Origin: Snodgrassella sp. CFCC 13594
Lineage (GTDB): Bacteria > Pseudomonadota > Gammaproteobacteria > Burkholderiales > Neisseriaceae
Direction of reading: 5' to 3'
DNA: 63,016 nucleotides
NCBI RefSeq assembly: GCF_001590725.1
Contig: NZ_LQXR01000014.1
Span: 1-63,016, forward strand
Positions 29,633-40,211 of the stretch are shown one piece after another. The notes under the pieces are model-generated. The model was not told the origin of the DNA and made no database searches. It was given only the letters and a program-made list of their open reading frames with translations. A program made the translations under genes and the position numbers. Each line of letters opens with the position of its first letter. Position 1 is the first letter of the stretch.

Positions 29633-29657
29633 GAGCCGCCAAATTGGCGGCTCTTTT
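29633..29657 (+). terminator. Rho-independent terminator after NMO gene
   Basis: 10-bp perfect stem (29633-29642 with 29644-29653), single-base spacer read as a small loop, then TTTT. Confidence 0.85.
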
Positions 29658-29762
29658 CATAAACTAACGAGCTAAACAAAGGCAACCATTTCTCACTCAA
29701 CGCAATGGTGGTAGCATTCACTCACATTGCCCAAACTCATTTATTTTATTGATGCCCCTACC

Positions 29763-30956
29763 ATGAATCCCAACTTAGCTTTATTGCAACCCTATCCTTT
29801 TGCCCGATTACGAGCGGCCATGAAAGGCCTTACACCCCCAGAACATGTAACGCCGATTCCCTTACACATAGGTGAGCCCAAGCATGCTACCCCTCAGGTT
29901 TTGATTGATGCATTAACGGCTCATTTGGACGGGTTGGCAGTTTACCCTGCCACCACCGGGCTACCTGAATTAAAACAAGCATGTGCCGAGTGGTTGAGTC
30001 GCCGTTATGATGGCGTACATGTCGATCCATCTCATGAAATACTGCCGATTTTGGGCAGTCGCGAAGCCTTGTTTTCGTTTGCGCAAGTCGTGATTGATGC
30101 CAATCAAGACAACCGCCCGATTGTGGTTAGCCCCAATCCTTTTTATCAGATCTACGAAGGAGCCGCGCTATTAGCCGGTGCCCATGTTGAATTTGCCAAT
30201 TGTGAAGCCCCTCGTTTTATGCCTCAATGGCGCAACATTGACGAATCCCAATGGCCTCATGTGCAGCTGGTGTTTGTTTGTAGCCCGGGCAACCCCAGTG
30301 GTGCAGTGATGAATCTAAATGATTGGGCAGAATTATTTGCGCTGCAAGACCAATATGGCTTTGTGATTGCCTCGGATGAATGCTATTCCGAAATCTACTT
30401 TGAGGATGCCGCCAAGCCTTTAGGCGCACTTCAGGCAGCCGCTCAGCTTGGCCGCAATTTTGATGACTTGATGATGTTTACCAGTCTCTCGAAACGCTCC
30501 AATGCCCCGGGGTTGCGCTCTGGCTTCGTAGCGGGTGATGCAAAATGGATCGATGCGTTCCTGCTCTACCGTACCTATCACGGCAGCGCCATGAGCGTGC
30601 CGGTGCAATACGCCAGCATTGCCGCTTGGCAAGATGAGGCACATGTAATCGAAAACCGACGACAATACCGAGAAAAATTCGATGCAGTATTGCCCATCTT
30701 GGCCCAATCATTTGAGGTCACCAAGCCCGATGCTTCATTTTACTTGTGGTTAAAGGTGCCTGGCGGCGATGATTTGGCTTTTACTCAAAAGTTATGGACT
30801 GAGGCAGCAGTCGAAGTTTTACCAGGCCGTTTTCTGGCACGCAATACGCCTTTTGGCAACGCTGGCGAAGGCTATGTCCGGATCGCTTTGGTGGCTCCTC
30901 TGTCGCAATGTATTGAAGCAGCGCAACGCATGATTGCCTTATACCCCAACGGCTGA
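29763..30956 (+). CDS. dapC: Succinyldiaminopimelate transaminase
   Basis: PLP-dependent class I aminotransferase of the lysine/peptidoglycan precursor pathway. MNPNLALLQPYPFARLRA is the characteristic N-terminus. Other features are PIPLHIGEPKHATP, YPATTGLPELKQA, the SPGNPSGAV turn, the SDECYSEIYF aspartate, and the PLP lysine in FTSLSKRSN. The final GEGYVRIALV holds the substrate-binding Arg. I start at 29763, since upstream in-frame residues are not conserved. Length 397. Confidence 0.93.
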   Translation: MNPNLALLQPYPFARLRAAMKGLTPPEHVTPIPLHIGEPKHATPQVLIDALTAHLDGLAVYPATTGLPELKQACAEWLSRRYDGVHVDPSHEILPILGSREALFSFAQVVIDANQDNRPIVVSPNPFYQIYEGAALLAGAHVEFANCEAPRFMPQWRNIDESQWPHVQLVFVCSPGNPSGAVMNLNDWAELFALQDQYGFVIASDECYSEIYFEDAAKPLGALQAAAQLGRNFDDLMMFTSLSKRSNAPGLRSGFVAGDAKWIDAFLLYRTYHGSAMSVPVQYASIAAWQDEAHVIENRRQYREKFDAVLPILAQSFEVTKPDASFYLWLKVPGGDDLAFTQKLWTEAAVEVLPGRFLARNTPFGNAGEGYVRIALVAPLSQCIEAAQRMIALYPNG

Positions 30957-30985
30957 TTTCTGAACAAACTATCCCTATAAACCCA

Positions 30986-31011
30986 TTCAGGCAGCCTAAA
31001 GGCTGCCTGAA
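30986..31011. terminator. DUS-pair hairpin between convergent genes
   Basis: Perfect inverted 12-mers (30986-30997 and 31000-31011) between dapC and the convergent lipoprotein gene; serves both directions. Confidence 0.7.
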
Positions 31012-31041
31012 GTTCAATGATTTAGTGGGCTTTCGTTGGCT

Positions 31042-31470
31042 TTACCAACATTGGTACACAAATGGTCGGCCACCACGCACACCTCGGCACCACCTGGGCC
31101 GCATCATCCAATCCATATCGGCATCCATCCGTCGCTGCAATTCCCAATTGCGGATTTGTTGCAAGCGCATTTGGTTCAAGTAATTGTCCCAAGCCAGTTT
31201 ATAACAACTCTGAAACAACGGAGAGCTGACTTTATCGCGATAAGCATTGGCCGCTTTCGCGGTTGCAGGTTGCGTAAAAAAGCCAGCGTCCGTTTGTTGT
31301 TGGCGCATCAAGTCAGCTGCTTGAGGATCACATTGCGCCGCCAGATCAAGTGCCAATTGTTGCTGAGCAGCTCGCGCCCTTGCTGCTTGAGCGGCTTTTT
31401 GCTCAGGGGTCACACAACCGCTCAAAATTAAAGCGGTCACTACCAATAAGGCTATTTTTGTGTATCGCAT
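31042..31470 (-). CDS. Hypothetical lipoprotein
   Basis: A 142-residue lipoprotein, lipobox LSGC with Cys 19. The following Ala/Gln/Arg-rich helix (about residues 24-50) could form a coiled coil. The C-terminal part is Arg/Trp-rich with CRGVRGGRPF and a last Cys-Trp. No family recognised. The gap up to comEC (31471-31678) holds nothing evident. Confidence 0.75.
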   Translation of the reverse strand: MRYTKIALLVVTALILSGCVTPEQKAAQAARARAAQQQLALDLAAQCDPQAADLMRQQQTDAGFFTQPATAKAANAYRDKVSSPLFQSCYKLAWDNYLNQMRLQQIRNWELQRRMDADMDWMMRPRWCRGVRGGRPFVYQCW

Positions 31471-31678
31471 CCTATACCTCCTCGATACTAAACACCACTG
31501 AGCGCTATTGCTGTGTGCGCATTCGGATGAATTAAAAGCGGATAAGCAAGCTTAAAACGCTTCATCAGCAACGTCAACTCAACACCTTCTACAACCCTCT
31601 TCACACTTTTGTGACAAAACAAAATTATCCCAAAGTGACCATGCAAGAAAACCACGCCAAATAATGTGGTCATCAATA

Positions 31679-33951
31679 TTACTCATGCCCAGTCGATTCA
31701 GGCAACGTCATCCAAGGCTTTCTTTGCCAATAAGGCCGGTATCCAGAGTGCGAATGCCATGCAATGGGTTCGCTGGACAAGGTAGTTTGCAAAGCACCCA
31801 TGGCATCGGTGCGCAGCAAAATAACCGCATTGGCATTCAGTACAGTGCGCACTTGAGCATGCGGATGGCCATAGCTATTGGCAAAGCCACTAGAAGCCAC
31901 GGCCCAAGTGGGTGATACCGCATGAATAAAACGCCCATCATTGGATGTATGGCTACCATGATGGCCTAAAATCAAAACCTGGCTGTATAATTTATCTGCA
32001 TAATATGCAACCAGTTGGCGCTCACCTTGCTTACCTAAATCGCCTGGAACCAACAGCGCTTTATCACCGGCAATGACCCGCAGCACACAGCTTTGGTCGT
32101 TATTACGGGTACTCAGTGGGGGCAAATTCAACCATTCAAACCACACACCATCCCATACCCAAGCTTTCCCAGCACGGCAAGCAACTGTCGGAAACGGGTA
32201 AGCTTGTGTTTGTCCAGCCCATATTTGATGCGGGCGCAATTGCTGCAATATCAACTCAGCACCGCCATCATGGTCGGAATCGTGATGAGACAGTACCAAC
32301 GCATCCAACCGGCGCACCCCGGCTGCCTGAAGGTTAGGTAGCACCTGCATTTGCGCCGCATAAGCTGTTCCTGTATCAAACAGCAAATCATGCTTAGCCG
32401 TTTGCACCCCCACTGACAACCCCTGCCCCACATCCCATACCGTCACGACAGCTTGCCCTTGACGAGGCCTTTGTACTGGATAGTCAACAACAGCAGTAAT
32501 ATCAACCACGCCCATAACTTCAGTGGCATACCTTTGGGCATCAACAGCAGCAATACAGCAGGGATAGACAGCAACCACAACATCAAAGGAGCCCGCACTG
32601 GTGAAAACATCGGCGCATATTCGGCTGCGCTCTGCAACACAACCAAAGTTTGCTGCGCCAGCCAAGCCACCAACGTCAGCAAAGGAGACCAGGGCAACAA
32701 CAAGCACAACAAAGCCATAGGCACCAGCACCAAAGTAAACCATGGAATGGCGAGCGCGTTAGCCAATGGACTCACCATCGGTACTGAACCAAAGCCATAC
32801 GCCAGCAACACCACAGAAACGATACCTGTTGCCCATTGAGCCCGGGAGAACTGGCGCCACTTGGGTAAATGTAATACCCCTTGCATGGACAAGAGCACAG
32901 CAGCCACCAATAAAAAAGACAGCCAAAAACCCACCGACAATACGGCTAATGGGTCAAACAACAGCACTGCCGCCATGGCCAGCAGCCATACTTGCCCCAT
33001 GGTATATCTGTGCTGTCGCCACAATGCCCACACCACCACAGCAATCATCAGCAATGAGCGCTGTGTGGGCACAGCAAATCCTGCCAAGGCGCTATAAATC
33101 AGGGCCGCTAACAAAGCACTCGTCTTTGTCCACCAAAGTGGCCGAGCGATGCCCCAAGGCCACCACCGCAACCACCAACGCACCAATCCCGCCATCAGTA
33201 GTGCAAACATGCCCACGTGCAACCCAGAGATGCTGATCAGATGGGTAAGACCCAAAGCCCGAAACACCTGCCAATTTTCTGCTGACAATGCCGTTTGTTG
33301 ACCTACACTCAATGCTTGCAATAAACCGACTCCTTGCGGGTAAGCGGCTGCTTGCTGCTGCCAAGTCTGGCCCAACTGACTACGCAGTTGCTGCCAGCGC
33401 AGGTTCAGCGTTGATACCGGTGGCAATGCTTGACGCCCCTGGCGCACAGTGGCGCTACCAGATAAATGATTGGCCAGTGCCCATGCTTCACGGCGATAAC
33501 CCACAGGATTGACCTCTCCCACCATGGGCCGCACCCGCGCCTGAACTTGCCATCGACTGCCTAAAGGCCAGTTTTGATGTTGATAATCAGAAATGATTAA
33601 GCGATGATGAAGTGAGCTGTTTGGGCTGACTGCGGCTGCCTGAAAGCGCACGCGATGGGTGTCACGTTCAGGCTCAGTTAACACGGTTAGAATCAAGGTT
33701 TGTGCTGTGGGAGAGTCCATCATAGGCCATTGTTGTTGCAACACTCGTTCTGTGCGCCAAACACCAAAAGCCAATCCCAAACACAAAGCCACCCAACCAA
33801 GCCAAAAATATCGGCGCCACATCAGCGCTACCATGCCAATGCACGATGCCAGAACCAACCACAGCGCCAACAGTGGTTGTGGCAACAAAAATGACAGGCA
33901 CACGCCCATTACCCACCACACCAAGCTAGGCATACGCAATAATGTGTTCAT
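31679..33951 (-). CDS. comEC: ComEC/Rec2 DNA uptake channel, frame broken by one missing base
   Basis: Inner-membrane channel passing single-stranded DNA into the cytoplasm in natural transformation. The N-terminal frame (33951 to about 32470) has the early membrane part, the OB-like region, and the competence domain with LTHLISISGLHVGMFALL and GFAVPTQRSLLMI. The C-terminal frame carries the metallo-beta-lactamase-like domain: WDVGQGLSV, LVLSHHDSDHDGGAE, VPGDLGK and LILGHHGSHTSN. They join at 32470-32472, where AAAA reads as AAA, giving QYKRPRQGQAVV. Restored length is 757 residues, normal for ComEC. Fits the abundant DUS. Confidence 0.94.
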
Positions 33952-34018
33952 GGGTCACCCCCCCGCACAAGCAAAAAAGCGGTTGATGGACTTTCGGGCA
34001 ACCCTCAACCAGACTAGG

Positions 34019-34972
34019 CTAAGGAAGATGCAAAATACTCAAGCGTAACTCATCAAATAAACGGTCTGCATCCACTTCGGTTATCCATCGCGCATTGACG
34101 GGTAGATTACTTTTGCCCTGCCAATCCACCACACTGGCACCCAATGTAAGCGACCCTTGTAACTCAACCGCCACAGCGCATGATCGACCATGAAACATAT
34201 CTGGAAACACGGCACATGCAACCGCGCAGGGGTCATGTAGCGGACCGCCTTCCAAGCCAAATTGCTGAATATCATGGCGCTCATAGCTTTGTAAAATATC
34301 GGCCAATCGGCGACCATTTTGGGTGCCAGTTTGGCGCAATCCGTTCATACGCGCAGCGGTGACACATGCCTTATGGCTCACATCCAAGGGCACGATGGTT
34401 ATCGGCGCACCACACGCCAACACCACCGCTGCCGCATGGGGATCAACATAGAAGTTAAATTCTGCCGCTGGCGTAATATTACCGGCTTCAAAATAACACC
34501 CCCCCATCAACACGATTTCTTTGATGCCTTGGACACAATCCGGTGCCAAAGAAACGGCCTGCGCAATATTGGTTAGCGGCCCAATGGCACACAATGTCAT
34601 GCTTTGTGGCGCCGCTCTGCGCAATATATCCACCAAATAGGCCACTGCATGAATGGGTTGCAACGGTGTCTGCGGTTCATGTCGAACCGCACCATCCAAA
34701 CCATGCTCCCCATGCACATTGGCCGCAGTCACTAGAGGTCGAATCATAGGCTTGGCCGCACCCGCATAGACTGGAAAAGTAGGCTGCTCAACCCAATCAC
34801 ACAGCATGCGGGCATTGGTAGTCACATCTGCCAAGCCCACATTACCTGCCACTGTCGTGATGGCAACAAAATCAATCAAACCCCGCTTGGCCAAGCCATG
34901 CGCCATCAAAATAGCGGCCGCATCATCTTGTCCGGGATCGGTATCAATAATCAATTTAATGGCTTCGGTCAT
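34019..34972 (-). CDS. Nucleoside hydrolase (IU-NH family)
   Basis: Hydrolyses the N-glycosidic bond of ribonucleosides to ribose and base. About 317 residues. The calcium-binding signature IIDTDPGQDDAAAILMA lies near the N-terminus. Also present are CAIGPLTNIAQA, VLMGGCYFEAGNITPAAEFN, and the LHDPCAVA loop with the catalytic His. ATG 34972 follows AAGGAG with good spacing, better than the GTG three codons upstream. Base specificity cannot be told. Confidence 0.92.
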   Translation of the reverse strand: MTEAIKLIIDTDPGQDDAAAILMAHGLAKRGLIDFVAITTVAGNVGLADVTTNARMLCDWVEQPTFPVYAGAAKPMIRPLVTAANVHGEHGLDGAVRHEPQTPLQPIHAVAYLVDILRRAAPQSMTLCAIGPLTNIAQAVSLAPDCVQGIKEIVLMGGCYFEAGNITPAAEFNFYVDPHAAAVVLACGAPITIVPLDVSHKACVTAARMNGLRQTGTQNGRRLADILQSYERHDIQQFGLEGGPLHDPCAVACAVFPDMFHGRSCAVAVELQGSLTLGASVVDWQGKSNLPVNARWITEVDADRLFDELRLSILHLP

Positions 34973-35187
34973 GGCAAACACTCCTTACTAAAGCACGCCA
35001 ACACAGCAACGGGAGTCATAGCCAATTGGCAGAGCCACATCAAATTGAGCAAAAACAGCAGACATCATGGGGTATTTATTGCACAATCACGCTAATTTGT
35101 ATATGCATACACCACAACATCAACCCAACCAAAGCCCTTCCTTTGCCTGAATTGATGTCCCCCCAACCCCATTTCGTGAATCCAAGT

Positions 35188-36321
35188 ATGACTGTTCATC
35201 GCATATCCACATCCCTACTGTACCCATTATTGAGCGTAGCAGCCGCCACCACCCCGCTGATTGCCCACGCGGAAGAGGCTGCCATGGCCTGCACTACCAT
35301 TGAAGACAATGCAGCTCGGCTCGCATGCTTCGACAAGGTATATGCGGCGCAATTGCCGCCCAGCTCAGATGTACTGGCTACCACCAATACCCCCAAGCGC
35401 CCCATTGATCTAAGTAAATCATGGGATGCCAGTGTGGATCAAGGCACCACAACCGTGGTGCTGGCAAAGCCGACAAACCAAGAAGCCATCATCAATACTG
35501 ATGCTTATACGCCTTTGAGTACCCTCTACGATTTAGATCAAAACGACTCAAATGGCATCCTCACGGTACGTGCCCACAATCCCATGTATTTATTGCCCGG
35601 ATGGTTTAACAGCAAACCTAACTATAATCCTGGCACGCCCTCGCAAGATACGGTGCATTACAGCCGAGAAGACCAGAAAAAAATTGAAGCGAAAATGCAA
35701 ATTTCGTTTAAAACCAAATTGCTGGAAGACCTTTTTCGCACCCGAGCCGATTTGTGGTTTGGTTATACCCAACAATCACACTGGCAAGTTTGGAATGGGC
35801 ACACCTCTGCACAATTTCGCAATACCGATTACATGCCAGAACTCTTCATTACACAGCCCGTGCACGCCAATTTGCCATGGGGCGGAAAATTACGCATGAT
35901 CGGCGCAGGTTATTTGCATCAGTCAAACGGTCAATCCGATCCACTGAGTCGCTCTTGGAATCGAATTTATGCCATGGCCGGCGCTGAATGGGGTAATTTA
36001 ACCGTTATCCCTCGAGTGTGGTGGCGCATACCGGAAAGTAAGAGTGATGACAATAATCCCGACATTAACCGCTACATGGGGTATGGCGACCTGCGTTTAC
36101 AATACCGATTCAGCGATGCAAAAACTTTGGGCACCACGCTGCGCCTGAATCCGAAAACCGGTAAAGGCAGCATGCAGTTGGATTATAGCTTCCCGCTCGT
36201 AGGGAAATTGAAGGGCTATGTTCAAGCCTATGATGGATACGGTGAAAGCCTACTCGACTACAACCACCGCCACAGAAGCATTGGCATTGGGATTTTGATG
36301 AATGATTGGGATGGATTTTAA
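35188..36321 (+). CDS. pldA: Outer membrane phospholipase A
   Basis: Calcium-dependent outer-membrane beta-barrel phospholipase. The C-terminal barrel has the active-site stretch YLHQSNGQSDPLSRSWNR (His, Ser and a following Asn), then alternating aromatic strands and a terminal Phe. The signal peptide ends in AHA-EE, followed by a short N-terminal domain with CTTIEDNAARLACFDKVYA, a two-cysteine motif common before neisserial PldA barrels. I start at 35188 because the signal peptide begins there; no strong ribosome site is visible. A longer in-frame start at 35155 exists. Confidence 0.9.
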   Translation: MTVHRISTSLLYPLLSVAAATTPLIAHAEEAAMACTTIEDNAARLACFDKVYAAQLPPSSDVLATTNTPKRPIDLSKSWDASVDQGTTTVVLAKPTNQEAIINTDAYTPLSTLYDLDQNDSNGILTVRAHNPMYLLPGWFNSKPNYNPGTPSQDTVHYSREDQKKIEAKMQISFKTKLLEDLFRTRADLWFGYTQQSHWQVWNGHTSAQFRNTDYMPELFITQPVHANLPWGGKLRMIGAGYLHQSNGQSDPLSRSWNRIYAMAGAEWGNLTVIPRVWWRIPESKSDDNNPDINRYMGYGDLRLQYRFSDAKTLGTTLRLNPKTGKGSMQLDYSFPLVGKLKGYVQAYDGYGESLLDYNHRHRSIGIGILMNDWDGF

Positions 36322-36348
36322 ACCCTTCCCGCGTTCTGTACTTTTATA

Positions 36349-36386
36349 TTCAGGCAGCCTAATATCACCGCACTAAGCTGCCTGAA
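36349..36386. repeat. DUS pair between pldA and ChbG gene
   Basis: Inverted uptake cores at 36349-36358 and 36377-36386 with an 18-base loop, between convergent genes. Probably ends both transcripts. Confidence 0.6.
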
Positions 36387-36390
36387 TGTA

Positions 36391-37176
36391 TTAAACCACA
36401 TCGCGCCAATGAGCTGCCACACAATTTTCAGCCTGCCACACACGTGCAAAAGCGGGCGAACTTAACCACGCAAATTCACGTTCCCGCGCCACTTTAATAT
36501 CGTCTTGCCAGCCCGATTGCGCCTGTGCAGGATGACACATCAATACCGTAATCTCCTGTTCAGGCGCAACGCTCAGCCAATATTGCCAAATTTGCGCCAA
36601 CTGCTGCTCATCCGCATCAAACCCATAAACGCCGCCAAAAGCACGATTGTGCCGCCAATGCTGCGCGACGAGCTGGCGCGTTAACGCCTGCCCACCCAAA
36701 GCGTAAATCAGTTTGGCTTTAAAATCAGTTTGGATGGATTGGGTGCTGCGTATGGCCACTTGTTGCACACCATAGCGTTCAGCCAAAACATGCAGCAATA
36801 CTCGACGTATTTGTGGGAACTGATGCACATGCTGATGTCCATCGACAAATACCGGAGCCGCACCCATTTTGTGTTCAAACGCATCTAACTGCGTGCTGAG
36901 CAATGCTGCCAATAGCGAATATGACCATCGGCGCGCATAGGATTTCACCAGTATCGTTTTTAAGCTACCTTGATGCGCCAGACCGGTTAAATCGAAATGC
37001 AGGCCGATGTCAATGTGAAGCCGTTGTAGGGCAATCACCTCATCGCTACTGATTTGGCCCAAACTCATGAAACTGGTGGCCTGAATACGACCTTGCTCAG
37101 CTAAGGCCAACACGCCTTGATTCACGGCAGGCGACAAACCCAAATCGTCCACATTAATGATAATGCGTTTACTCAT
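36391..37176 (-). CDS. ChbG/YdjC-family carbohydrate deacetylase
   Basis: A 261-residue metal-dependent deacetylase. Metal ligands are the Asp pair in IINVDDLGLSP, the His residues in VDGHQHVHQFP, and a late MCHPA. Family members include NaxD, which deacetylates an undecaprenyl-phosphate N-acetylhexosamine during lipid A modification, and ChbG for chitobiose. The last place in an operon with GT2, GtrA and GT39 genes argues for the NaxD-like role. ATG 37176 overlaps the GtrA stop by eight bases. Confidence 0.85.
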   Translation of the reverse strand: MSKRIIINVDDLGLSPAVNQGVLALAEQGRIQATSFMSLGQISSDEVIALQRLHIDIGLHFDLTGLAHQGSLKTILVKSYARRWSYSLLAALLSTQLDAFEHKMGAAPVFVDGHQHVHQFPQIRRVLLHVLAERYGVQQVAIRSTQSIQTDFKAKLIYALGGQALTRQLVAQHWRHNRAFGGVYGFDADEQQLAQIWQYWLSVAPEQEITVLMCHPAQAQSGWQDDIKVAREREFAWLSSPAFARVWQAENCVAAHWRDVV

Positions 37177-37597
37177 GTTGTTTCTCGCCACCAAAAGCCC
37201 AAAATTTACCCAGAACAAAAGTGAGTATGGTTACCAAGAGCGTCACCAGCAACCAAATCCAAACATAATATGAATGCCCAAAAAGCCATAATCCGCCTAC
37301 AAACAACAATTGATTTAAGGCAAATCCACTGGTCGAGCTGAGAAACCAACGCCACAGGCTGGCCAACCAAGAAGCTGTCTGCATTTGCTGCCGAAAAGTG
37401 AGCCAATAATGCCCACTGAAACTCACCCAAAACGCCAATAGGAAAGCCCAAACATTGGCCCAAGCTGGGGCAACATGAACCACTTGTACCCAAAACAGCA
37501 AACCCACAAAATGTACTCCGGCTGCCGCAGCGCCCACCAATAAAAACCATGCTGCCTGAATACTCAGGACTGGCTGCTGGGGTCGCGACTGTCCCAT
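37169..37597 (-). CDS. GtrA family membrane protein
   Basis: A 142-residue protein with four helices, matching GtrA, thought to flip undecaprenyl-linked sugars across the inner membrane. Key passages are FLLVGAAAAGVHFVGLLF near residue 18 and FALNQLLFVGGLWLF. Its start overlaps the GT2 3' end by 34 bases and its stop overlaps the deacetylase start, so the unit is tightly coupled. Confidence 0.88.
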   Translation of the reverse strand: MGQSRPQQPVLSIQAAWFLLVGAAAAGVHFVGLLFWVQVVHVAPAWANVWAFLLAFWVSFSGHYWLTFRQQMQTASWLASLWRWFLSSTSGFALNQLLFVGGLWLFGHSYYVWIWLLVTLLVTILTFVLGKFWAFGGEKQHE

Positions 37598-38543
37598 ATT
37601 TCATCCACCACATACAAAGGGCGTTGTTTGACTTCTTCATAAATGCGACCAATATATTCACCGATAACGCCCAGGCAAATCAATTGAACCCCGGCAGAAA
37701 ACATAATACCTGCCGCCAAGGTAGGCCACCCAGCCAAATCTTTACCAAAAAACACCGTATCCGCTACGATAATCACGCCATAAATCAACGACAGCAGCGA
37801 CATCAGCAAGCCCATGCGAGAAATCCAACGCAGCGGCTTCTGTGAAAATGAGGTAATGGCCACCAGCGCCAACTCAAATAAGCTGGCATAATTAAATTTG
37901 CTCTTCCCCTCAACACGCGCTTCCGCCTGAAACGGCAAATATACAGTTCGAAAACCCACCCAGGCGTAAAGCCTTTCATAAACCGTTGACGTTCAGGCAA
38001 CTTTAACAAGGCGTTGACGACTTTGCGATTCATCAGACGAAAATCACCCGCATTGGGCTTGATTTCATAGCGTTGAGTATCTTGCATAAATCGGTAAAAC
38101 CCGCGCTTCAAACCACGCAATAAATGACTTTCATGCGCACGAGTGGCCTGAATCGCAGCCACCATATCAACATCTGTTTGATGGTATAAATCCAGCATCT
38201 GCTGTAATACCGCCACCGGATGCTGGCCATCAGCATCCATCATCGCCACTAAGTTACCTTGCGCCTGCGCCAATCCGGCACTCAGTGCCGCTTCTTTACC
38301 AAAATTGCGCGAAAACCGCACCAATCGCAGCGCCGTATGTTCAGGCAACCCGCCAGCATGCTTTTGATATACATCCGTCAATGCTTGTCGGTTGCTGCTG
38401 CCATCGTCGACCAACAACACTTCACACACACTGGATTGTTTTTGCGTCAGCTCAAACAGCACTGGCAAAAACACATCTACCACCGATGCATCGTTGTACA
38501 CCGGCAAAATGACGGTTAAGCCCACCGTGTTGGTTTCAATCAC
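37564..38543 (-). CDS. Family 2 glycosyltransferase (ArnC/DPM type), frame broken by one missing base
   Basis: Transfers a sugar to undecaprenyl phosphate on the cytoplasmic face. The N-terminal GT-A domain has LTVILPVYNDASVVDVFLP, LLVDDGSSN, VRFSRNFGKEAALSAGL and the metal-binding MMDADGQHP. The other frame has EGKSKFNYASLFELAL and two C-terminal helices. They join at about 37968-37970, where GGCTTTTACGCC has lost one T, giving MKGFYAWVGFRTVYLPF. Restored length is 326 residues. Start is GTG 38543 with AGAGGA upstream. Second gene of the cassette. Confidence 0.9.
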
Positions 38544-38584
38544 ATTCCTGTCCTCTAAGCCACAAACATCCTATTTCAGTCATT

Positions 38585-40066
38585 TTACTGTGCTGCCACT
38601 CGAACACAAGCTTTCGGCACATAGGCACGCCAATGCAACAGCAACGGCGTTTTTTCAGGCAGCTTGGGCCAAGCAATGGACCAAACACCTTCATGCACCA
38701 CCATATTCGAATCTTCCGCCAACCCATCCAAAAGCGGTACACGAGGATGATCGCCATCTGGCCACAGATACATGCTGCCACCTGCCCGTAAACGGGCTTG
38801 CGACATCCATGGCGTATACGCTGGATTGCCCGCAATCATCACGGATGGCGCAAACTGAGAATAAGATGCCGCCAAAATGGCTTGCCAATTGGCACCGCTG
38901 ACGTTATCCAAACGACAAAGGCTCAGCTGCCGCCATTGCGCATCCACATGCTGCGCAATGGCAGATTGAGGCCAATCCATGCGCGACGGTTTGTGTCTAA
39001 TTTGTGCACCAAATTGTACATACACCGCCATCAAAAGTGTGGCGATGGCCAGCCAAATGAAGCTGCCTTTCACCAAACCAACCGCTTTTCGGGCAAATAC
39101 CTCATCAGGAATGAGTCGCACCGCGATCAAACCCGACAAACCCCACATGGGCATGCCCCACATGTCACGCAATCCCACACCAAACATGATGCCCAGGAAC
39201 ACCAATAACAACACTGGTGCCAACCCCATAAACAACAAAAAACGCGTATTGTCATCCCACGTTTTGAGTGTGGGTATGCGCAGGCGCGTGCGCGTGCCCA
39301 CTAAAATCAACAGCAGTGGCAAATGATTGAGCAATTGGGTCAGCAAAAAGCCCAATGCCGCCAAGCGACCACTGTGGCTTTCGGCTTCTTCAGCACGCCC
39401 TTCGGCATAGGTAAACGGCAACCAATGGTGTTCAACCAGCCACACCACATTCGGCGAGAACACCACGCTCGCCAACAATAATGCCACCCACGGTTTGGGC
39501 GTAAGCCACAAGCGTCGATAAGGCGTGATGAATGAATACAGCACCATGGTGATGAGCAGAATCGCCACTGAGTATTTCACCAACATCCCTGCACCGGCCA
39601 GCAACCCAAACAACAACCAGTATCGCCATAAATTTTGCCGTGTGGCCAAATAAAATGCATACACCAGCGCAACCCAAACCGGCATCTGCGCAATATTGTG
39701 ATTAAACTCTAAGGATGGCCAAGTGTAATAAAACACCCCCATCAACAAGAATGCGCTGACAGCCGCACGCTCGCGACTCATTAAATGGGTGCCGAAACGA
39801 TAAACCAGCCACAGCGTTAAGGCGATGGTGCATTGGCTCAATAAATAGGGACCAATATGACCGAATACAGTATAGAAACTATAGAGTACCCAAGAAGACA
39901 ACGGTGGGTGCTTGTAATAACCCCACTGCCATTCACGCCCCCAGTAAATGCCTTCCGGCACATCCAAAGGGTAGCTCGATGACAACATAAATGGCAACAC
40001 CACCCACAACGCAAAATAAAGCGCCAAACACCACTTCAGTTTGGGTGATAAAAATTGATTGGACAT
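38585..40066 (-). CDS. Family 39 glycosyltransferase (ArnT-like)
   Basis: Membrane glycosyltransferase of about 493 residues with ten or more helices and a C-terminal periplasmic domain (from about 360). The first loop shows LDVPEGIYWGREWQWGYY, then KHPPLSSW, the acidic catalytic motif of the PMT/ArnT superfamily, which uses undecaprenyl-phosphate sugars to glycosylate lipid A or other acceptors. ATG 40066 is preceded by GAAGGA. It is the first gene of the four-gene cassette, followed after 41 bases by GT2. Confidence 0.9.
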   Translation of the reverse strand: MSNQFLSPKLKWCLALYFALWVVLPFMLSSSYPLDVPEGIYWGREWQWGYYKHPPLSSWVLYSFYTVFGHIGPYLLSQCTIALTLWLVYRFGTHLMSRERAAVSAFLLMGVFYYTWPSLEFNHNIAQMPVWVALVYAFYLATRQNLWRYWLLFGLLAGAGMLVKYSVAILLITMVLYSFITPYRRLWLTPKPWVALLLASVVFSPNVVWLVEHHWLPFTYAEGRAEEAESHSGRLAALGFLLTQLLNHLPLLLILVGTRTRLRIPTLKTWDDNTRFLLFMGLAPVLLLVFLGIMFGVGLRDMWGMPMWGLSGLIAVRLIPDEVFARKAVGLVKGSFIWLAIATLLMAVYVQFGAQIRHKPSRMDWPQSAIAQHVDAQWRQLSLCRLDNVSGANWQAILAASYSQFAPSVMIAGNPAYTPWMSQARLRAGGSMYLWPDGDHPRVPLLDGLAEDSNMVVHEGVWSIAWPKLPEKTPLLLHWRAYVPKACVRVAAQ

Positions 40067-40157
40067 GATTTCCTTCGACACCAACATAGGCGCGTCATTA
40101 TAACAACAGCACTGACGAATGACTGCTTTCACACTGCAACATTACATCAACACATGG

Positions 40158-40187
40158 CATTCAGGCAGCCTAAAGGCTGCCTGAATG
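40158..40187. terminator. DUS-pair hairpin after ABC ATPase gene
   Basis: 14-bp perfect arms (40158-40171 and 40174-40187) around a 2-base spacer, just past the ATPase stop on the minus strand. Confidence 0.7.
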
Positions 40188-40211
40188 AATCAACGCGGGA
40201 TATACAGCAAT

